From Candidatus Desulfarcum epimagneticum (GTDB lineage Bacteria; Desulfobacterota; Desulfobacteria; Desulfobacterales; CR-1): a stretch of DNA of 64,000 nucleotides. Shown in pieces: positions 61,224-64,000 of the stretch (positions are counted from its first letter, which is position 1; each line of letters opens with the position of its first letter). Both the position numbers and the translations under genes were made by a program. The stretch is from NCBI GenBank assembly GCA_900659855.1, contig CAACVI010000003.1:1-64000 (forward strand), given 5' to 3'. Under the pieces are notes generated by a model. The model searched no databases. It saw nothing but the letters and a program-made list of their open reading frames with translations, and had not been told where the DNA came from.

Positions 61224-62360
61224 ATGATCGACACCAAACGGCTTTCCAAAACGTTCCGGCTCCTTGTGGGCATCGACAGCCTGTCGGGACAGGAAGGCGC
61301 CGCGGCCGAAGAGCTGGAGCGGATATTGAAATCCTCAGGGGCCGAGACGGTTTTTGACGACTCATCCTCCCAGACCGGATCGAACACCGGGAACCTCATC
61401 GCGCGTTTCCCCGGGGATCCCTCAAAGGAGCCCCTTCTTTTAAACGCCCACATGGACACCGTGGGGCCCGGGGAAAACATCGAGGTCGATTTTTCAGACG
61501 GGGTGTTCTCCAGCCGGGGAAAGACCGTGCTGGGCGCCGACGACAAGGCGGGCGTGGCCATTTTGATCGAAACCCTCCAGGTTCTTTCCGAAAACCGCCT
61601 TCCCCACCCTCCCCTGGAGCTGGTCTTCACGGTCTGCGAGGAGATCGGGCTTGTGGGGGCCAAACATCTGGATTACAGCCTTTTAAAAGCCCGGCGGGGC
61701 TATTGTCTGGACGCCTCGGGCCGGGGCCTGCTGGTGACCCGGGCGCCGGCGGCCAATCGCCTGACATTCACGGTGTCAGGGAAATCGGCCCACGCCGGGA
61801 TTGAGCCGGAAAAAGGGATCAGCGCCATCCGGACGGCGGCCCGGGCCATCGCCGGGCTTGATCTGGGCCGGATCGACGACGAAACCACCTGCTCCATCGG
61901 AATCATCCAGGGCGGAACGGCGTCCAACATCGTCCCGGACCGGGTCCGAATCGAGGGCGAGGCCCGGAGCCACGACCCGGAAAAGCTTGAGACCGTGACC
62001 CAAAAAATGGTCGCCGCCTTTGAGGACGCGGCCCGGGAAGTCCGGGAAGAAATCGGCGACGACCGGCTTCCCTTTTCCGAGGCGTCGGTGGAGCCTGATT
62101 TTCCGCCCATCCACATCCCTGACAGCCATCCCGTGGTCCAGACGGCGCTTCAAGCGGCCGCCGGACTGGGAATTCCTCTTCAAACCGCCCGGGCCGGGGG
62201 AGGCTCGGACGCCAACATCTTTTGCAGCAAAGGAATCGACGCCGCCGTCATAGCCATCGGGATGACCAACCCCCACACCTGCGACGAATTCATCGCCCTT
62301 GACGACATGGCCCAAATCGTCCGTCTTTTGACGGAAATCGCAAAGGAGCTCGCCTCTTGA
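61224..62360 (+). CDS. M20 family metallopeptidase, PepT-like
   Basis: 378 residues. M20 motifs: LLLNAHMDTVGPG (His/Asp ligands), GADDKAGVA, VFTVCEEIGLVGAK (catalytic Glu-Glu), a dimerisation domain (RLTFTVSGKSAHAGIEPEKG) and a late GGSDANIF metal motif. Similar to peptidase T or the YPDC-type tripeptidase. GGAGAAAGGG site before ATG. The stop overlaps the larC TTG start. Confidence 0.9.
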   Translation: MIDTKRLSKTFRLLVGIDSLSGQEGAAAEELERILKSSGAETVFDDSSSQTGSNTGNLIARFPGDPSKEPLLLNAHMDTVGPGENIEVDFSDGVFSSRGKTVLGADDKAGVAILIETLQVLSENRLPHPPLELVFTVCEEIGLVGAKHLDYSLLKARRGYCLDASGRGLLVTRAPAANRLTFTVSGKSAHAGIEPEKGISAIRTAARAIAGLDLGRIDDETTCSIGIIQGGTASNIVPDRVRIEGEARSHDPEKLETVTQKMVAAFEDAAREVREEIGDDRLPFSEASVEPDFPPIHIPDSHPVVQTALQAAAGLGIPLQTARAGGGSDANIFCSKGIDAAVIAIGMTNPHTCDEFIALDDMAQIVRLLTEIAKELAS

Positions 62361-63541
62361 CGCCCCCACGCCCCGGACGCGCGGCCCACTTCGACTGTTT
62401 CTCAGGGATCAGCGGAGACATGGTCTTAGGCGCCCTGATCGACCTGGGGGTTCCGGTCGGGCGGCTCAAAGACGACCTGTCCAAAGTCCTGAGCCAGAAA
62501 TTCGACATTCAGGTAAAAAAGGTTTTAAAAAACGGCGTGGCGGCCCAAAACGTCCGCGTGATCCACGATCCGGCGGACGCCTCCCCGACAGACTTCGTCC
62601 GCGTGACGGAAATGATTGGAAAAAGCGGCCTGCCCGAAGAGACGGTTCGCCTGAGCCTGGATATATTCAAAATCCTGGCCGAGGCCGAGGGCCGGGTCCA
62701 CGGATGCCCCGCGGACCAGGTTCATTTCCATGAAGTCGGGGCCGCCGACGCCATTGTGGACATCGTGGGCGCGGCCATCGGCGTGTCCATTCTGGGCCTT
62801 GGGCCTGTCTCGGCGTCCCGGATTCCTTTGGGGCGGGGGCAGATTGGCTGCGCCCACGGAACATTGCCGGTTCCGGCGCCCGCTGTGGTGGAGATTCTAA
62901 AAGGGGTCCCGGTATGCCGGGGCCACGCCCGCGCCGAGATGACCACCCCCACCGGGGCCGCCATCATCGTCGCCCTGGCCGACTCCTTCGGGTCCATGCC
63001 CGACATGACCCTTTGCGAAACAGGCATGGGCGCCGGGGACGCCGACTTCCCGGGCCTTCCCAATGTCCTGCGGGTCATGATCGGGGACCCGGACCTGCCC
63101 GGGGACTGGGTGGACGTGATCGAAACCTCCATCGACGACATGAGCCCCGAATTCTACGGGCTTTTGATGGAGCGGCTGTTTGAGGACGGGGCGCTGGATG
63201 TGTGCATGATCCCGGTTTTTATGAAAAAAAACCGGCCCGGGACCCTCGTCAAAGTCCTGTGCCGCCCCCGGGACCGGGACGCGGCCGTCCGAAGGATTCT
63301 TTCAGAAACCACATCCGCGGGCGTTCGGTGGCGCCGGGAGGAGCGGGCCGTTTTGCCAAGGGAAACGGTTTTTCTGGACACGACGCTGGGAAAAATCCAG
63401 TGCAAGCGGATCGTTTCGCCGGACGGGGAGGCGCGCCTGACACCCGAGCACGAGTCGTGCGGAAAAATCGCCCGGGAAAAAAATATCCCCCTGCGAAAGG
63501 TGTATGAGGCGGCGCTTCTGGAGGGAAAAGGTAAAATTTGA
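62357..63541 (+). CDS. larC: LarC, nickel-pincer nucleotide cofactor nickel insertase
   Basis: 394 residues, TTG start at 62357 in a TTGA overlap with the peptidase stop. HFDCFSGISGDMVLGALIDLG and VHFHEVGAADAIVDIVG are LarC signatures; the His-rich linker is short. LarC makes CTP-dependent Ni insertion for the pincer cofactor of lactate racemase-type enzymes. The single full-length ORF is the form seen in most genomes (split in Lactobacillus). LarB and LarE are not in view. Confidence 0.95.
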   Translation: MTPPRPGRAAHFDCFSGISGDMVLGALIDLGVPVGRLKDDLSKVLSQKFDIQVKKVLKNGVAAQNVRVIHDPADASPTDFVRVTEMIGKSGLPEETVRLSLDIFKILAEAEGRVHGCPADQVHFHEVGAADAIVDIVGAAIGVSILGLGPVSASRIPLGRGQIGCAHGTLPVPAPAVVEILKGVPVCRGHARAEMTTPTGAAIIVALADSFGSMPDMTLCETGMGAGDADFPGLPNVLRVMIGDPDLPGDWVDVIETSIDDMSPEFYGLLMERLFEDGALDVCMIPVFMKKNRPGTLVKVLCRPRDRDAAVRRILSETTSAGVRWRREERAVLPRETVFLDTTLGKIQCKRIVSPDGEARLTPEHESCGKIAREKNIPLRKVYEAALLEGKGKI

Positions 63542-63556
63542 AATATGCTTTAATCC

Positions 63557-63585
63557 TTGACAAAAACCCGCCGCAGATATACACA
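63557..63585 (+). promoter_or_regulatory. Possible promoter of pgpA
   Basis: TTGACA (63557-63562), 17-base spacer, TACACA (63580-63585). The start site would fall at or very near the ATG at 63592, implying a leaderless or near-leaderless transcript. Confidence 0.4.
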
Positions 63586-63591
63586 CGGGGC

Positions 63592-64000
63592 ATGAATTTT
63601 AAGAAAAAAGCGGTTGTGTTCATCGCCACCGGTTTTTTTATCGGAAAAATCCCATTCGCCCCCGGAACCTTCGGATCCATCCCGGGGCTTTTGCTCGCCT
63701 TCATGATGTCTTGCCTGGATTTTTCCCTCGCCGCTTTTTTCATGGCTTTTTTTATCCCGGCGGCCATCTGGATATCCGGAAAAGCCGAGTCCATCCTGAA
63801 GGCCAAAGACCCCGGACAGATCGTGATCGACGAGATGGCCGGCATGGGCGTGGCCCTTATGGGGCTGCCCTTCAACCTTCAAACGGCGGTCTGGGGCTTT
63901 TTTCTGTTCAGATTTTTCGATATTTTAAAACCCTTTCCCATTAAAAGGATTGAGCGAAAACTTCCAGGCGGCGCCGGAATCGTCATGGACGACGTCCTGG
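63592..64000 (+). CDS. pgpA: Phosphatidylglycerophosphatase A (partial)
   Basis: 136 codons to the right edge; C-terminus missing. P-F-A-P-G-T-F-G-S near residues 22-30, D-P-G-Q-I-V-I-D-E-M-A-G near 75-85 and FRFFDILKPFPI are PgpA motifs. Membrane enzyme that dephosphorylates PGP, the product of PgsA (28556-29131 here). Helices at about 5-20, 32-60 and 85-110. Confidence 0.9.
   Translation, partial: MNFKKKAVVFIATGFFIGKIPFAPGTFGSIPGLLLAFMMSCLDFSLAAFFMAFFIPAAIWISGKAESILKAKDPGQIVIDEMAGMGVALMGLPFNLQTAVWGFFLFRFFDILKPFPIKRIERKLPGGAGIVMDDVL

Overview
The window (about 60% G+C) looks like a chromosomal segment of a sulfate-reducing Desulfobacterota, probably Desulfobacterales. The main reason is a complete qrcABCD set (periplasmic cytochrome to menaquinone reductase complex). 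Supporting signs are a tRNA-Sec gene, a branched-chain-type ABC importer with an embedded acyl-CoA synthetase, and further CoA/AMP-ligase genes. This is inference from gene content; no 16S rRNA is present.

Region 1 (1-22.5 kb, all minus strand) is an extracellular contractile injection system (eCIS; Afp/PVC/MAC relatives). In transcription order, from a good promoter at 22524-22496: AAA ATPase (Afp15-like), DUF4157 'eCIS core' protein (tape measure or cargo), an unknown 148-residue protein, a SAM methyltransferase, tail terminator/cap (DUF4255, Afp16-like), one sheath, two tube proteins, a 56-residue DUF5908 protein (Afp6-like, found by reading the gap), LysM collar protein (Afp7), VgrG-like spike (Afp8), gp25 baseplate (Afp9), two PAAR-like tip proteins, one very large baseplate-J protein (Afp12-like), a tail fibre, and a LamG/FN3/RCC1 protein that runs off the left edge. 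Most genes overlap or are closely spaced; the wider gaps carry repeats or hairpins.

Region 2 (22.5-25.9 kb) holds a DruA (DUF4338) domain fused to a Tn5-like transposase domain whose catalytic residues look lost, and a Phd/YoeB-type toxin-antitoxin pair.

Region 3 (25.9-30.6 kb) is housekeeping: hflK-hflC on plus; folK, a PP0621-like gene, transaldolase, pgsA, tRNA-Gly, tRNA-Cys and a tiny mS38/COX24-like protein on minus. pgsA-glyW-cysT order is also seen in E. coli.

Region 4 (30.6-48 kb, minus) is energy and carbon metabolism: qrcABCD plus a 52-residue membrane protein; a CoA-transferase/GNAT fusion, ACT protein and AMP ligase; a LEA-type lipoprotein; and a livG-acs-livHM-livK-livF operon.

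Region 5 (48-57.6 kb): LOG-family protein, histidine kinase, an unknown 555-residue protein and a YihY membrane protein on minus; then YkgJ-type protein, a lipoprotein and two DUF21/CBS membrane proteins on plus. A duplicated intergenic cassette of about 0.4 kb appears to carry a promoter to each of two downstream genes.

Region 6 (57.6-64 kb): groES-groEL, FmdB-type zinc ribbon, a HExxH protein and tRNA-Sec on minus; M20 peptidase, larC and the start of pgpA on plus.

Two dispersed repeat families run through the window: a 110-140 bp MITE-like element (three copies, two of them abutting stop codons) and short GTAGGGGC-type hairpins. Nearly all long ORFs antisense to these genes are coding shadows caused by G+C bias. 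Domain names come from reading motifs by eye; no database search was made.
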